This document shows, one piece after another, positions 1 to 8,332 of a stretch of DNA of 28,281 nucleotides. Under the pieces are notes generated by a model, which did no database searches, was not told where the DNA came from, and saw nothing but the letters and a program-made list of their open reading frames with translations. The position numbers were made by a program, and so were the translations under genes. This DNA comes from an uncultured Christensenella sp. (GTDB lineage: Bacteria > Bacillota > Clostridia > Christensenellales > UBA1242): contig CAJKWP010000007.1 of the NCBI GenBank assembly GCA_905203645.1, positions 1 to 28,281 on the forward strand, read 5' to 3'. The first letter of the stretch is position 1, and every line of letters starts with the position of its first letter.

Positions 1-46
1 AATAAAATATAGCAATTAAAAAAAATAAAATATAGCAATTAAAAAA
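1..46. repeat. AT-rich tandem repeat, period 23
   Basis: Two perfect copies of a 23-base A/T-rich unit lie head to tail (1-23 and 24-46); the landmark TATAGC falls at 8-13 and 31-36. A degenerate third copy runs to about 62. It lies upstream of pth, at the very edge of the window, so the array may extend further. No coding potential is seen. It may be spacer DNA or curved DNA near a promoter; no function is assigned. Confidence 0.75.
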
Positions 47-95
47 AATAAAAAATTGCAAAAAAAACAAATACAAATTAACGCGAAGGTAAATT

Positions 96-620
96 ATGTT
101 TTTGATAGTAGGACTTGGAAATCCAGGAATAGAATACAACAAAACTTTTCATAATATCGGGTTTATGACAGTGGACTTTATGCTTGAGGATTTGGAAATT
201 TTGGCAAAGAAAAACGAATGTCAAAGTATCACTTATCACACAAATATAAATGGCGAAAAGGTCATTTTTGCGAAACCACAAACTTTTATGAATTTGAGTG
301 GAAATGCTGTTTTGGCACTGAAAAACAAGTACAAATTGGATGACAAAGATATATTGGTTGTTGCAGATGATATTGACCTTGAAGTGGGCAAAACAAGATA
401 TCGTGAAAATGGCAGTGGTGGTACCCACAACGGACTAAGAAACATTGTGCAAAACATTGGCACCGATTTTAAAAGAGTGCGTATTGGCATAGGTCGTGGC
501 AAAGGTGATTTGGCAGACTTTGTGCTTTCAAAAATTCCCAATGACACTATGCAAATTTTGGAAGAAAGTATAAATCAAGCAAGCGAAAAAATACTTCAAG
601 TAATAAAACAAAAAAGTTGA
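96..620 (+). CDS. pth: Peptidyl-tRNA hydrolase (Pth)
   Basis: This protein hydrolyses the ester bond of peptidyl-tRNAs that drop off ribosomes and so recycles tRNA in the cytoplasm. The 174-residue product begins with the family signature VGLGNPG at residues 5-11, followed by catalytic His19 in TFHNIGF. Further motifs are KPQTFMNLSG (substrate-contacting Asn), DDIDLEVG (Asp) and SGGTHNGL. Length is slightly below the usual 185-195. The start is supported by GAAGG at 85-89, six bases before ATG. The residue before the catalytic His is Phe where most bacterial Pth have Arg. The gene ends one base before mfd, which indicates co-transcription; pth-mfd is a common pairing in Firmicutes. Confidence 0.97.
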   Translation: MFLIVGLGNPGIEYNKTFHNIGFMTVDFMLEDLEILAKKNECQSITYHTNINGEKVIFAKPQTFMNLSGNAVLALKNKYKLDDKDILVVADDIDLEVGKTRYRENGSGGTHNGLRNIVQNIGTDFKRVRIGIGRGKGDLADFVLSKIPNDTMQILEESINQASEKILQVIKQKS

Positions 621-621
621 T

Positions 622-3600
622 ATGGATATCAAAGAATATTTTGACAAAAATCAAATAAATGAAATTTTATCTTTCAAACAAGATTTTGCTGTTACAAATC
701 TTGGAATTGGTGAAAGAGGTTTTTTTGCATCGCTTTTTGACGGTCAAACAATAATTTTGACAAGTGACTTTGTTTCGGCAAATACTCTTAGGTTGCAACT
801 TGAAAGTTTGGGAAAGGTTGCAAAAGTTGTCAGTGGTGGATATGACAGCCCAATATTTGTTTACTCACAAGATTTGTCACAAATAAAAAATCTTTTGCGA
901 TGTGTTTGCGAATTCAAAAACAAAACTGTTGATATTCTGATTGTCGTTGCAAACGCATTGTTTCAAAAATTGCCAAAAGAATTGAAAAGTACCCAATTTG
1001 AAATTGGAAAAAATTATGAGTTTTCTTATCTTTCAAAATTGCTTTCAAATTATGGTTATCGAAAAGTGGATATGGTTGGCAGTGAAGGCGAATACAGCAT
1101 TCGTGGTGACATAGTCGACATTTTCAACCTTGGCGACCAGATGCCAACTCGTCTTAGTTTTTTTGATGACCAGTTGGAAGAAATTTACAATTTTTCGTTT
1201 GAAGAATTGAACAAAAAACAAAATCTTGAAAAATTTGTACTTTTTCCTTGCACGCTATTTTTTGATACTGACCAAGATGCTTTGTTTGAAAATATAAAAA
1301 ATGTAGACACGCAAAACGTTGTAAACAAAAACAAGTTGGCAGAAGTAAAAGAGCAAGTTGTGCAAGAAGTCATTCGTCAACCAAACAATTTGAAACTTGC
1401 GTGGAATTTTGTTTTTGAACAAACTCAATGTTTTTTGCAAACTCTTGATTGCGACAGAGTGATTTTCAATGAACCACAAACATTGATTCAAACAATAAAC
1501 CTTGTTGATTCATCAAACAAAAACACGTTGTTCAACCTTTATGAAAACGGACTTGTTGGAAAAATTCATTTGAACTTTTTTGCAAACAAAAACGATGTTT
1601 TGAAAACAGCCGCTCAAAAAATTGCTTTTGAAAATTTGATGGGAACTTCGCTTTTTGAGCCAAAACAAATTTTTGACTTTCGCACTTTCCCAAGCAAAAA
1701 ATATGTTTTTGATTACAATGCGTTGGTTTCGGACCTGAATCTTTTGCGCAATGCAAATGACATAATTTTGTTTGCAGGTGACCAAAGCACAAAGACCAAC
1801 CTTTCAAATTATTTGATTGGAAGGGGAATTTCACTAAGTGACCAAAATGCAAAATCTTTTGACAAACATACAATCAAAATAACCGAAGATTATTTGTATC
1901 AAAGTGTGCTTGTCGATGGATATCCATTGCTTGTCGCAACAAGCGACCTTGTCAAGAAAAGCAAAAGCGCTGCAAAAAAAGGCAAAGCATCTTTGTTCTT
2001 GCCAAAAGTTGGTGATTTTGTCGTTCACAATTTTCATGGCATTGGAAAATGCAAGGAAATTCGCAGAATAAAGATTGGAAATATCGAACGCGATTATTTT
2101 GTTATCGAATATCAAAAAGGCGATATTTTGTATTTGCCAACCGAACAGACTGACAGTTTGTCAGCATACGTTGGTGGCGAAGAAAATCCAACACTTAACA
2201 AACTTGGTGGTTTGGAATTTGCAAAATTGAAGGCAAAAGCCAAGGCAGGTATAAAAGAACTTGCTTTTGACCTTTTGAAACTTTACAGTGAGCGTAGCCA
2301 AATAAAAGGATTCAAGTTTGCCGAAGATGACAGTATACAACAAGCATTTGAAGATTGTTTTGAATATGAAGAAACACCCGACCAACTTTGTGCAATAAAT
2401 GATATCAAGTCAGATATGACCAGTGGCAAAATTATGGACAGGCTGGTTTGTGGTGACGTTGGCTTTGGCAAAACCGAAGTTGCTTTTCGTGCTATTTTCA
2501 AAGCGATATTAAGTGGCAAACAGGTTGCTCTTTTGTGTCCAACAACAATATTGGCAGAGCAACATTACAAAAATGCAAAAAAGCGTTTTGCAGATTTTAT
2601 GGTCAATGTAAAAGTTATAAACCGTCTTGTGCCAAAAAATGTGCAAAATCAAATTGTAAAAGAAGTGGCAGAAGGCAAGGTTGATTTGATTATTGGAACG
2701 CACAGACTCTTGTCAAATGATATAACATTCAAAGATTTGGGACTTTTGGTTTTGGACGAAGAACAAAGATTTGGTGTCGAAGCAAAAGAAAAACTCAAAA
2801 ACTTGAAAAACGATATTTCAGTTTTGACTCTCAGTGCAACACCAATCCCAAGAACTTTGCACATGTCCCTTACGGGGATAAGGGATATATCACTCATTGA
2901 AACTGCACCCAAAAACAGGTTGCCCGTGCAATCGTTTGTTTGTGAATATGATGAAAATGTCATCAAAGACGCTTGCATGAAAGAAATCAATCGTGGTGGT
3001 CAAGTTTTTATCGTATACAATCGTGTTGAAACTATTTATGATTTTGCAAGCAAAATTCAAGCACTTTTGCCAGATATAAAAATTGGCATTGCGCATGGGC
3101 AAATGAGTGCGAAAATACTTGAAGATGCAGTTTTGAAGTTGTATAACGGCGAGTTCCAGATTTTGATTGCAACTTCACTTATCGAAAATGGCATAGACAT
3201 CCCACAAGCAAATACTTTGATAGTTGTTGACAGTGACAAATTGGGACTTTCGTCACTTTATCAACTCAAAGGTCGAATTGGCAGAAGCAATATTTTGGCG
3301 TATGCGTATTTTATGTACAAGCCTGACAAAATTCTTACAGAAGACGCACTCAAACGTTTGCAAGCAATCAGTGAATTTTCAAGCATGGGAAGTGGTTTCA
3401 AGATTGCTCTTCGTGACTTGGAAATTCGTGGTGCAGGCAGTGTTTTGGGAAGCAAACAACACGGACATATCGAAAAAATTGGATATGATTTGTATTCAAA
3501 GATGCTTGACGATACAATAAAAGAATTGGAAGGAAAACAAAAACAAGAACAAAAAGAAGTCAAAATTGATATCAAGCTCAACAGTTTTGTGCCACAAGAA

Positions 3601-3984
3601 TATATTTTTGAAGAAAATGAAAGAATCAGAGTTTACAATGATATAAGCGGTCTTTTGGACACAAGTCAAGCAAAAAATTATTTGCAAAAATTGGAGCAAA
3701 CTTACGGTGATGTTCCAAACGAAGTCGACAATCTTTGCAAAATAGCAGTTATAAAAAATTTGGCACAACAAAACAATGTTGCAAGGGTTATTATAAACGA
3801 ACAGACAGCAAGGCTTTATATTTACAAAGACGAAAATATTTTGTGCCCACATTTGCATGAAAAACTTGAAGAATGCAAGCAGGACTTTGTATTAAAATTT
3901 GAATCTTTGCCAATAATTGAACTTGTAAACACTCAAGCAAATATCAATGCAAAAGTCGAAAAAATCATCGAACTTTTGAGTTAA
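622..3984 (+). CDS. mfd: Transcription-repair coupling factor Mfd
   Basis: Mfd is an ATP-dependent DNA translocase that displaces RNA polymerase stalled at lesions and recruits UvrA. The 1120-residue protein is close to full family length. The order is: UvrB-like N-terminal domains (about 1-450); a CarD-like RNA polymerase-interacting domain starting near residue 460 (PKVGDFVVHNFHGIGKC); then a RecG-like helicase core with Walker A GDVGFGKTE near 610, DEEQ near 710, SATPIPRTLHM near 735, SLIENGIDIP near 855 and QLKGRIGRS near 880; and a C-terminal TRCF domain (about 980-1090). ATG follows the pth TGA by one base and no strong Shine-Dalgarno is present, so translational coupling to pth is likely. 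No clear terminator follows. Confidence 0.98.
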   Translation: MDIKEYFDKNQINEILSFKQDFAVTNLGIGERGFFASLFDGQTIILTSDFVSANTLRLQLESLGKVAKVVSGGYDSPIFVYSQDLSQIKNLLRCVCEFKNKTVDILIVVANALFQKLPKELKSTQFEIGKNYEFSYLSKLLSNYGYRKVDMVGSEGEYSIRGDIVDIFNLGDQMPTRLSFFDDQLEEIYNFSFEELNKKQNLEKFVLFPCTLFFDTDQDALFENIKNVDTQNVVNKNKLAEVKEQVVQEVIRQPNNLKLAWNFVFEQTQCFLQTLDCDRVIFNEPQTLIQTINLVDSSNKNTLFNLYENGLVGKIHLNFFANKNDVLKTAAQKIAFENLMGTSLFEPKQIFDFRTFPSKKYVFDYNALVSDLNLLRNANDIILFAGDQSTKTNLSNYLIGRGISLSDQNAKSFDKHTIKITEDYLYQSVLVDGYPLLVATSDLVKKSKSAAKKGKASLFLPKVGDFVVHNFHGIGKCKEIRRIKIGNIERDYFVIEYQKGDILYLPTEQTDSLSAYVGGEENPTLNKLGGLEFAKLKAKAKAGIKELAFDLLKLYSERSQIKGFKFAEDDSIQQAFEDCFEYEETPDQLCAINDIKSDMTSGKIMDRLVCGDVGFGKTEVAFRAIFKAILSGKQVALLCPTTILAEQHYKNAKKRFADFMVNVKVINRLVPKNVQNQIVKEVAEGKVDLIIGTHRLLSNDITFKDLGLLVLDEEQRFGVEAKEKLKNLKNDISVLTLSATPIPRTLHMSLTGIRDISLIETAPKNRLPVQSFVCEYDENVIKDACMKEINRGGQVFIVYNRVETIYDFASKIQALLPDIKIGIAHGQMSAKILEDAVLKLYNGEFQILIATSLIENGIDIPQANTLIVVDSDKLGLSSLYQLKGRIGRSNILAYAYFMYKPDKILTEDALKRLQAISEFSSMGSGFKIALRDLEIRGAGSVLGSKQHGHIEKIGYDLYSKMLDDTIKELEGKQKQEQKEVKIDIKLNSFVPQEYIFEENERIRVYNDISGLLDTSQAKNYLQKLEQTYGDVPNEVDNLCKIAVIKNLAQQNNVARVIINEQTARLYIYKDENILCPHLHEKLEECKQDFVLKFESLPIIELVNTQANINAKVEKIIELLS

Positions 3985-4073
3985 AGATTTCAAAAAAATG
4001 ATTTGCCACCAAATGCATGGCGTTGATTTTGGCTTTTCAAACAAAAAACAAAAACTTTTATTGCAAAATTTGC

Positions 4074-4103
4074 TTGCGTAAAATGATTTTGTTTTGTTAT
4101 AAT
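4074..4103 (+). promoter_or_regulatory. Sigma-A-type promoter of the foldase gene
   Basis: TTGCGT (4074-4079), an 18-base spacer and a perfect TATAAT (4098-4103) lie 26 bases before the foldase ATG. The transcript start would fall near 4110, leaving room for the GGAG ribosome binding site at 4121-4124. Confidence 0.6.
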
Positions 4104-4129
4104 GATTTGGTAAAAAAGATGGAGAAGAC

Positions 4130-5815
4130 ATGAAAAAGAAAATAGCGTTAATTATATGTATGTTACTTTGCTTTTGCTTTGTTCTTTCAGGATGTACACT
4201 TTTTGAAAGAAACTTGGCAAAATATTACAATACCACCGTTGTTTCAATCGAGTACGAAAACGGTGACAGAATCAATATCAACAAAAAAGAATTGATTATC
4301 GCATTCAACAACTATGGTGCTCAACTCGTGCAAAATGGTGCAAGTTACAGCGATGCACTTGACAAAACAATCACTGCACTTATAAATCAAAAAGTTTTGA
4401 TAAAAGACAGCAAGGACAAAATCACTTTTACAAACTTGGAGCGCAACAACCTTTGGAAAGATACTTATGATTCAATCTTTACAAACATGGACGATTTTGT
4501 TGAAGAAATTAAAAAAGAATGGGAAATAACAATCGCCGAAGAAATTGAAAAAAAGGAAGAAGAAAGCACTGCTTACAAACCTTATGAACCAAAAGCTAAA
4601 GTTGTTTTTGAAAATGGTCACTATGTAATTAAGGTTGTTGAAAGTGCAAAAGACGACGACAATCAAGCGCTTATTTGCAACAGCGAAGACATCAACGAAA
4701 TTGTGAATTCAATTTACACAGCAGTTATGGAAAAAACTGTTTTGGAAGATGGAATGGACGACCAAGAAAAATTGAAAGTTCGTATCAATGCCGAAGCAAT
4801 AAAAAGATACACAAAATTGCTTTTGGCAAATGAAGAAGGGCAAAAATTGTCAACCGACAAAGCCGAAGTTTTCAAACGTGAAATCAAACGTATCTATCAA
4901 AACTCACTTGATTCAAAAACAATTTCAAAAATGCAAGATTATATTTCTTACACAACAACACTTTCAAAAATAACTGTTGACGACGTTTTGAACAAATATA
5001 AATCAATGATTTTGAGCGATATTACAAAATACAGTATTGATGACAGCAAACTTTCAGATGATATGACCTCAAGTTATTCAAGTGTAAATTACGTGCCAAA
5101 TGATGATTACTTTTTTGTAACTCACGTTTTGCTTCAGTTTAGCAACGAACAAAAGGCCGAATATTCAAATCTCAAATCCCAAAAAGAAAAAGGTGAAATA
5201 TCTGAAACGTACTACTATCAACAACTTGATGCACTTGTAAAACAAATCGTTGCCGTTGAAAAAGACGCCGACGGAAAAGTTGTTGAAGATTCACACAAAA
5301 CAAGTGAGCAAGTACTTTCTGAAATTCAATCTGTCCTTGCAAGTGCAACGACAGACGCACAAAAAGACCAAGCATTCAAAGAAATGATTTACAAATACAA
5401 CCAAGACCCAGGTGCATTGAACAGCGAATATTTGTATGTTATTGGTAAAGATGCATCAAAAATGGTTGAATCATTTACAGAAGCATCAAGAAAACTTGAC
5501 GAAGACGGTATTTACGGTGCAATAAGTGGATTTGTTCCTTCTGAACATGGTGTGCATATTATCTATTATGCTGGCAAAGTAAAAAACGCTTTCAATTTTG
5601 CAAATGCAGACGATGTAAAATTTGTTGAAGAAGATATCAAAACTCTTTCCCAAACACTTTTGAACCCAATGCATAACAAAACGCTTTTCGACAAAGTATA
5701 TGAAAGTATCTCAATTTCCGAAAGCTCAGTAAATCAAGCATCTTATATCAATATTTTAAAACAAAATCTCAAAATAACAAAATACAAGAATGCTTACAAG
5801 GATTTGCTTGACTAA
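4130..5815 (+). CDS. PrsA/SurA-like foldase lipoprotein (parvulin-type PPIase)
   Basis: Likely an extracytoplasmic membrane-anchored chaperone or peptidyl-prolyl isomerase that helps secreted proteins fold. It starts with a lipoprotein signal (Lys-rich n-region, hydrophobic core) ending in the lipobox LSGC, with lipidated Cys at residue 22. Residues about 30-320 resemble the alpha-helical SurA/PrsA N-terminal region. The parvulin-like domain runs from about 325 to 485: HVLLQF near 330, YNQDPGALNSEY, a MVESFTEA segment, and SEHGVHIIYY near 472. At 561 residues it is longer than typical PrsA (about 300). A charged stretch of roughly 55 residues separates the first strand of the parvulin domain from the next helix. 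ATG has GGAG six bases upstream. The mfd-prsA order is known in Clostridia. PPIase activity is uncertain because the core is divergent. Confidence 0.85.
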   Translation: MKKKIALIICMLLCFCFVLSGCTLFERNLAKYYNTTVVSIEYENGDRININKKELIIAFNNYGAQLVQNGASYSDALDKTITALINQKVLIKDSKDKITFTNLERNNLWKDTYDSIFTNMDDFVEEIKKEWEITIAEEIEKKEEESTAYKPYEPKAKVVFENGHYVIKVVESAKDDDNQALICNSEDINEIVNSIYTAVMEKTVLEDGMDDQEKLKVRINAEAIKRYTKLLLANEEGQKLSTDKAEVFKREIKRIYQNSLDSKTISKMQDYISYTTTLSKITVDDVLNKYKSMILSDITKYSIDDSKLSDDMTSSYSSVNYVPNDDYFFVTHVLLQFSNEQKAEYSNLKSQKEKGEISETYYYQQLDALVKQIVAVEKDADGKVVEDSHKTSEQVLSEIQSVLASATTDAQKDQAFKEMIYKYNQDPGALNSEYLYVIGKDASKMVESFTEASRKLDEDGIYGAISGFVPSEHGVHIIYYAGKVKNAFNFANADDVKFVEEDIKTLSQTLLNPMHNKTLFDKVYESISISESSVNQASYINILKQNLKITKYKNAYKDLLD

Positions 5816-5836
5816 GCGTATGACATCTGCTACACT
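5808..5836 (+). promoter_or_regulatory. Candidate sigma-A promoter overlapping the foldase stop codon
   Basis: TTGACT (5808-5813), a 17-base spacer and TACACT (5831-5836). The -35 box overlaps the foldase stop codon. A transcript would begin near 5843, three bases before the in-frame TTG at 5846 and about 50 bases before a terminator-like hairpin. Confidence 0.45.
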
Positions 5837-5845
5837 TTATGTGCT

Positions 5846-7132
5846 TTGAAACCAATTTTAAAATCAAACAAGGCAAATGCCTTCAAATACAACAGAGCCC
5901 TTTTGAAAAAAGGCTCTTGTTTTGTTTTTAAAAATGATTCTGACGGCAGAAATAACCTTAAACAACTTGACGAAGTTGAACAAGTTGTAAAGGAATCAAA
6001 AAGCAAAAAGAAAAAAATTAAAAACCTTATTTTCTTCATGATAAATTTGGTTGTTGTCGGTTGTGTTTTGTTTTATCAAATAAAGCAAGAAGGGGTCATA
6101 TCCCTTGGACAACTTTTTGAATACAACCTTAACGGCTGGTATTTCTTGATGGCTGTCGGTTTTTTGGTTTTGCTTATGGTGCTCAAATCTTTGAGATTCA
6201 ATATGTTGATAAAAGAAGCAACAGGAAGATCAAGACCAACACTCAGTTACAAAGTCAGTGCACTTGGCAGATATTATGACAACATTACCCCTATGGCAAC
6301 AGGTGGCCAACCATTTCAAGTGTATTACCTTAACAAAAGAGGTTTGAGCGCTTCAACCGCAATCTCGGTGCCACTTGAAAAATACTTTATCGGTCAATTT
6401 GCATTTATGACAGTAAGTGTATTTTGCGTGATATATTCTATGACGCACAATTTGCTTGGCGGTTCAACAGTTGTAAAAATTGTCAGTTTGCTCAGTTTTG
6501 TTCTCAATTTTGTTTTGGTTGGCGGACTGATTTTGCTTTCGATAAGCAAAGGTGTGGGCAGGGTTCTGGTCGCAAAAATACTCAAATTTCTGCAAAAAAT
6601 AAAACTTGTAAAAAACTATGACAAACAATACAACAAAATTATGAGCACTGTCGAAGATTATCAAACATCTATCAAAAGTTTTATGAAAAACAAAGGTATG
6701 TTCTTTGGCTTGTATATTTTGTCAATATTTATTCTGTTGATTATCTATTCTTTTCCGTTTTTCGTTTATTGCGGAATGGTTGAATTTGATATCTCACTGT
6801 GGCTTGATATGTTTGTAAAAACAGCAATGATAGAAATTGCCGCGAGTTTGATACCACTTCCAGGTGGAACAGGTATGAACGAATTTTCATTTACAGCAGT
6901 GTTTGCAAACCTGTTTTTGGAAGGCAGAATGTTTTGGGCTTTGATTATCTATCGTTTGTTCAGTTATTATTTTTATCTTGTCCAAGGTCTATTCGTAATT
7001 ATTTATGATTACGTCATTGGCGACAAACGTTATGAATGGCAAAAAAAGAAATGGGCGCTTCAAGGCGAAAGCGAAACTTTCAAGCAACTGCAATTTGAAA
7101 AGATGAAAAAAAACAAACGCCCAAGAAAATAA
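5846..7132 (+). CDS. Flippase-like integral membrane protein (UPF0104 / MprF N-domain family)
   Basis: The open frame encodes 428 residues with about seven to eight membrane segments, starting with NLIFFMINLVVVGCVLFY near residue 61. Family signatures are NITPMATGGQPFQVYYL near residue 145 and SLIPLPGGTGMNEFSF in the C-terminal third. This is the lysylphosphatidylglycerol synthase membrane region (flippase-like, TIGR00374/UPF0104 type) without the aminoacyl-transferase domain, so lipid or polyprenyl-lipid translocation is plausible but unproven. The start is unresolved: TTG at 5846 has no Shine-Dalgarno, and a terminator-like hairpin lies inside the first 30 codons. TTG at 5903 (inside that hairpin) and ATG at 6038 are also in frame. 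The acidic/basic segment of residues 30-60 looks coding. Confidence 0.85.
   Translation: MKPILKSNKANAFKYNRALLKKGSCFVFKNDSDGRNNLKQLDEVEQVVKESKSKKKKIKNLIFFMINLVVVGCVLFYQIKQEGVISLGQLFEYNLNGWYFLMAVGFLVLLMVLKSLRFNMLIKEATGRSRPTLSYKVSALGRYYDNITPMATGGQPFQVYYLNKRGLSASTAISVPLEKYFIGQFAFMTVSVFCVIYSMTHNLLGGSTVVKIVSLLSFVLNFVLVGGLILLSISKGVGRVLVAKILKFLQKIKLVKNYDKQYNKIMSTVEDYQTSIKSFMKNKGMFFGLYILSIFILLIIYSFPFFVYCGMVEFDISLWLDMFVKTAMIEIAASLIPLPGGTGMNEFSFTAVFANLFLEGRMFWALIIYRLFSYYFYLVQGLFVIIYDYVIGDKRYEWQKKKWALQGESETFKQLQFEKMKKNKRPRK
5894..5929 (+). terminator. Rho-independent terminator-like hairpin after the foldase gene, inside the 5' end of the next frame
   Basis: AGAGCC (5894-5899) pairs with GGCTCT (5912-5917); a T4/A4 inner stem follows after one mismatch, and a T-rich tail runs to 5929. 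It ends the foldase transcript well, but it overlaps the longest reading frame of the following membrane protein. Confidence 0.7.
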
Positions 7133-7156
7133 AAAACATAAAATAATATACTATTC

Positions 7157-7189
7157 AAAACTTGCAATCGAAAAATTGCAAGTTTTTTG
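7157..7189 (+). terminator. Rho-independent terminator of the flippase-like gene
   Basis: A 12-base perfect stem (AAAACTTGCAAT at 7157-7168 with ATTGCAAGTTTT at 7175-7186) has a six-base loop and is followed by T residues. It begins 24 bases after the stop codon. Confidence 0.9.
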
Positions 7190-7262
7190 CAATTTTAAAC
7201 GCAATTTGGTTGCAAATAGAATTGTTCAGTTTTGAAAATGTGCATTGCACAGAATTTCAATC

Positions 7263-7291
7263 TTGCAAATCAAAACAATATTTGTTATAAT
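7263..7291 (+). promoter_or_regulatory. Sigma-A promoter of the J-domain gene, placed for a near-leaderless mRNA
   Basis: TTGCAA (7263-7268), exactly 17 bases, then a perfect TATAAT (7286-7291). The predicted transcript start (about 7298) is only two bases before the ATG at 7300. Confidence 0.75.
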
Positions 7292-7299
7292 AAAAAGGT

Positions 7300-7902
7300 A
7301 TGGAAAATTATTACAAAAAACTTGGCGTATCCAGATTTGCAAGCAAACAAGAAATTCGTCGGGCATACATCGAAATTTTGAAAACTTATCACCCCGACGT
7401 TTATAAGGGTGATATCGACTATGCTCAAAAAATAACCGCCGACGCAAACATAGCCTTTGAATTTTTGTCAAATCCAGTCAAAAAACTTGAACTTGATGAG
7501 TACTTGCAAAAGATGGAACTTGAAGAGTTGAACAAAAAAACAATCCAAAACAATTCTAAACAAAATCAGTCAAACTCGTTTGGGACAAATAAAACGCATA
7601 CAAAAGACACAACTCAACCCCAAAGCGATTTTTCAAAGAAAAGCACACAGACTCAAACTTCAAAACAACATTCAAAACCCAAGTTCAAATTTGACTTTTT
7701 TGCCAAAAGAACCGACAAGTCCAAAGCGAACAACAAAAAACAAACAAAGAACGTTGCCAATGACAGTGTGATAAGAAAGCAAGTAAAAGAAAAAATAACC
7801 AACCGTCAAGGGGATATGGGCAGACTCAAACTCAATGCCTTGATTGGACTTATAATTGTGGCTATCTTGGCGCTGATAATCGTGCTTATTGTTGTAATCT
7901 GA
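7300..7902 (+). CDS. Tail-anchored J-domain (DnaJ-like) protein
   Basis: Residues 1-70 form a J domain, which stimulates Hsp70 (DnaK) ATPase: YYKKLGVSRFASKQEIRRAY, the invariant HPD at 31-33, and the FEFLSNPVKKLELDEY helix. Residues about 75-165 are low-complexity and rich in Lys, Gln, Ser and Thr, consistent with a flexible linker. The last ~25 residues are a hydrophobic segment (GLIIVAILALIIVLIVVI) ending at the stop, the layout of a C-terminal membrane anchor with the J domain in the cytoplasm. There is no Gly/Phe region or zinc-finger domain, so this is not the general DnaJ co-chaperone. It probably brings DnaK to the membrane. AAGG sits only one base before the ATG and cannot serve as a normal ribosome binding site. 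Confidence 0.9.
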   Translation: MENYYKKLGVSRFASKQEIRRAYIEILKTYHPDVYKGDIDYAQKITADANIAFEFLSNPVKKLELDEYLQKMELEELNKKTIQNNSKQNQSNSFGTNKTHTKDTTQPQSDFSKKSTQTQTSKQHSKPKFKFDFFAKRTDKSKANNKKQTKNVANDSVIRKQVKEKITNRQGDMGRLKLNALIGLIIVAILALIIVLIVVI

Positions 7903-7912
7903 AAATAAAAAA

Positions 7913-7943
7913 AACGCATACAATCGTATGCGTTCAATTTTTT
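7913..7943. terminator. Bidirectional terminator between the J-domain gene and rpsT
   Basis: A nine-base perfect stem (AACGCATAC 7913-7921 with GTATGCGTT 7926-7934) and a four-base loop are flanked by an A-run on the left and a T-run on the right, so it works for both convergent genes. Confidence 0.93.
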
Positions 7944-7947
7944 TTTG

Positions 7948-8217
7948 TTAGGCTTTTTTTGCATCATCAAGAAGTTTTGCAAAGTGCGCTTGACGACGTG
8001 ATGCACAGTTTTTGTGGATAACGTTTTCACCAGCAGCAGCATCCAAAAGCGAAATAAGTTGTTTGTACAACTTGTCTGCTTCTTCAAGGTTGTTTTCAGC
8101 CAATGCAGTTTTGAATTTTTTGGTGTAAGTAGCGATTTTTGATTTTACACTTCTGTTTTGTGCATTTTTCTTTTCGTTTACGTCCACTCTTTTGATTGCG
8201 GATTTGATATTTGGCAT
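7948..8217 (-). CDS. rpsT: 30S ribosomal protein S20
   Basis: This 89-residue basic protein binds 16S rRNA early in small-subunit assembly. The N-terminus MPNIKSAIKRV, the helix with NRSVKSKIATYTKKF, and the C-terminal motif GENVIHKNCASRRQAHFAKLL are characteristic of S20 and the length is normal. AAAGGAG lies about 12 bases before the ATG, which is longer than usual spacing. The gene is divergent from gpr, the same arrangement as in Bacillus and many Clostridia. The leader of about 80 bases contains a weak inverted repeat (ATTTTGT/ACAAAAT at 8258-8278) that might matter for autoregulation, though this is only a guess. Confidence 0.97.
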   Translation of the reverse strand: MPNIKSAIKRVDVNEKKNAQNRSVKSKIATYTKKFKTALAENNLEEADKLYKQLISLLDAAAGENVIHKNCASRRQAHFAKLLDDAKKA

Positions 8218-8303
8218 AATCTTGTTTGGCTCCTTTTATTGATTTTACAAAGCAAAGATTTTGTTTTTGATACAAAATTGCCTTTCTTTTGAAATACTTA
8301 CAA

Positions 8304-8332
8304 AGTCTAGCATAATAAAAAAAATAAATCAA
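8304..8332 (-). promoter_or_regulatory. Extended -10 sigma-A promoter of rpsT
   Basis: Read on the minus strand: TTGATT (8332-8327), 17 bases, TAGACT (8309-8304), with a TG one base before the -10 box. The predicted start near 8297 gives an untranslated leader of about 80 bases. Confidence 0.7.

Noticed and set aside
3985..4097. GCCA/TGGC dyad after mfd as a terminator
   Set aside because: The stem has only four pairs and no T-run follows.
5963..5987. CAACTTG...CAAGTTG inverted repeat as an operator for the flippase-like gene
   Set aside because: It lies in a stretch that reads as coding, and seven-base repeats of this A/T-rich type are expected by chance.
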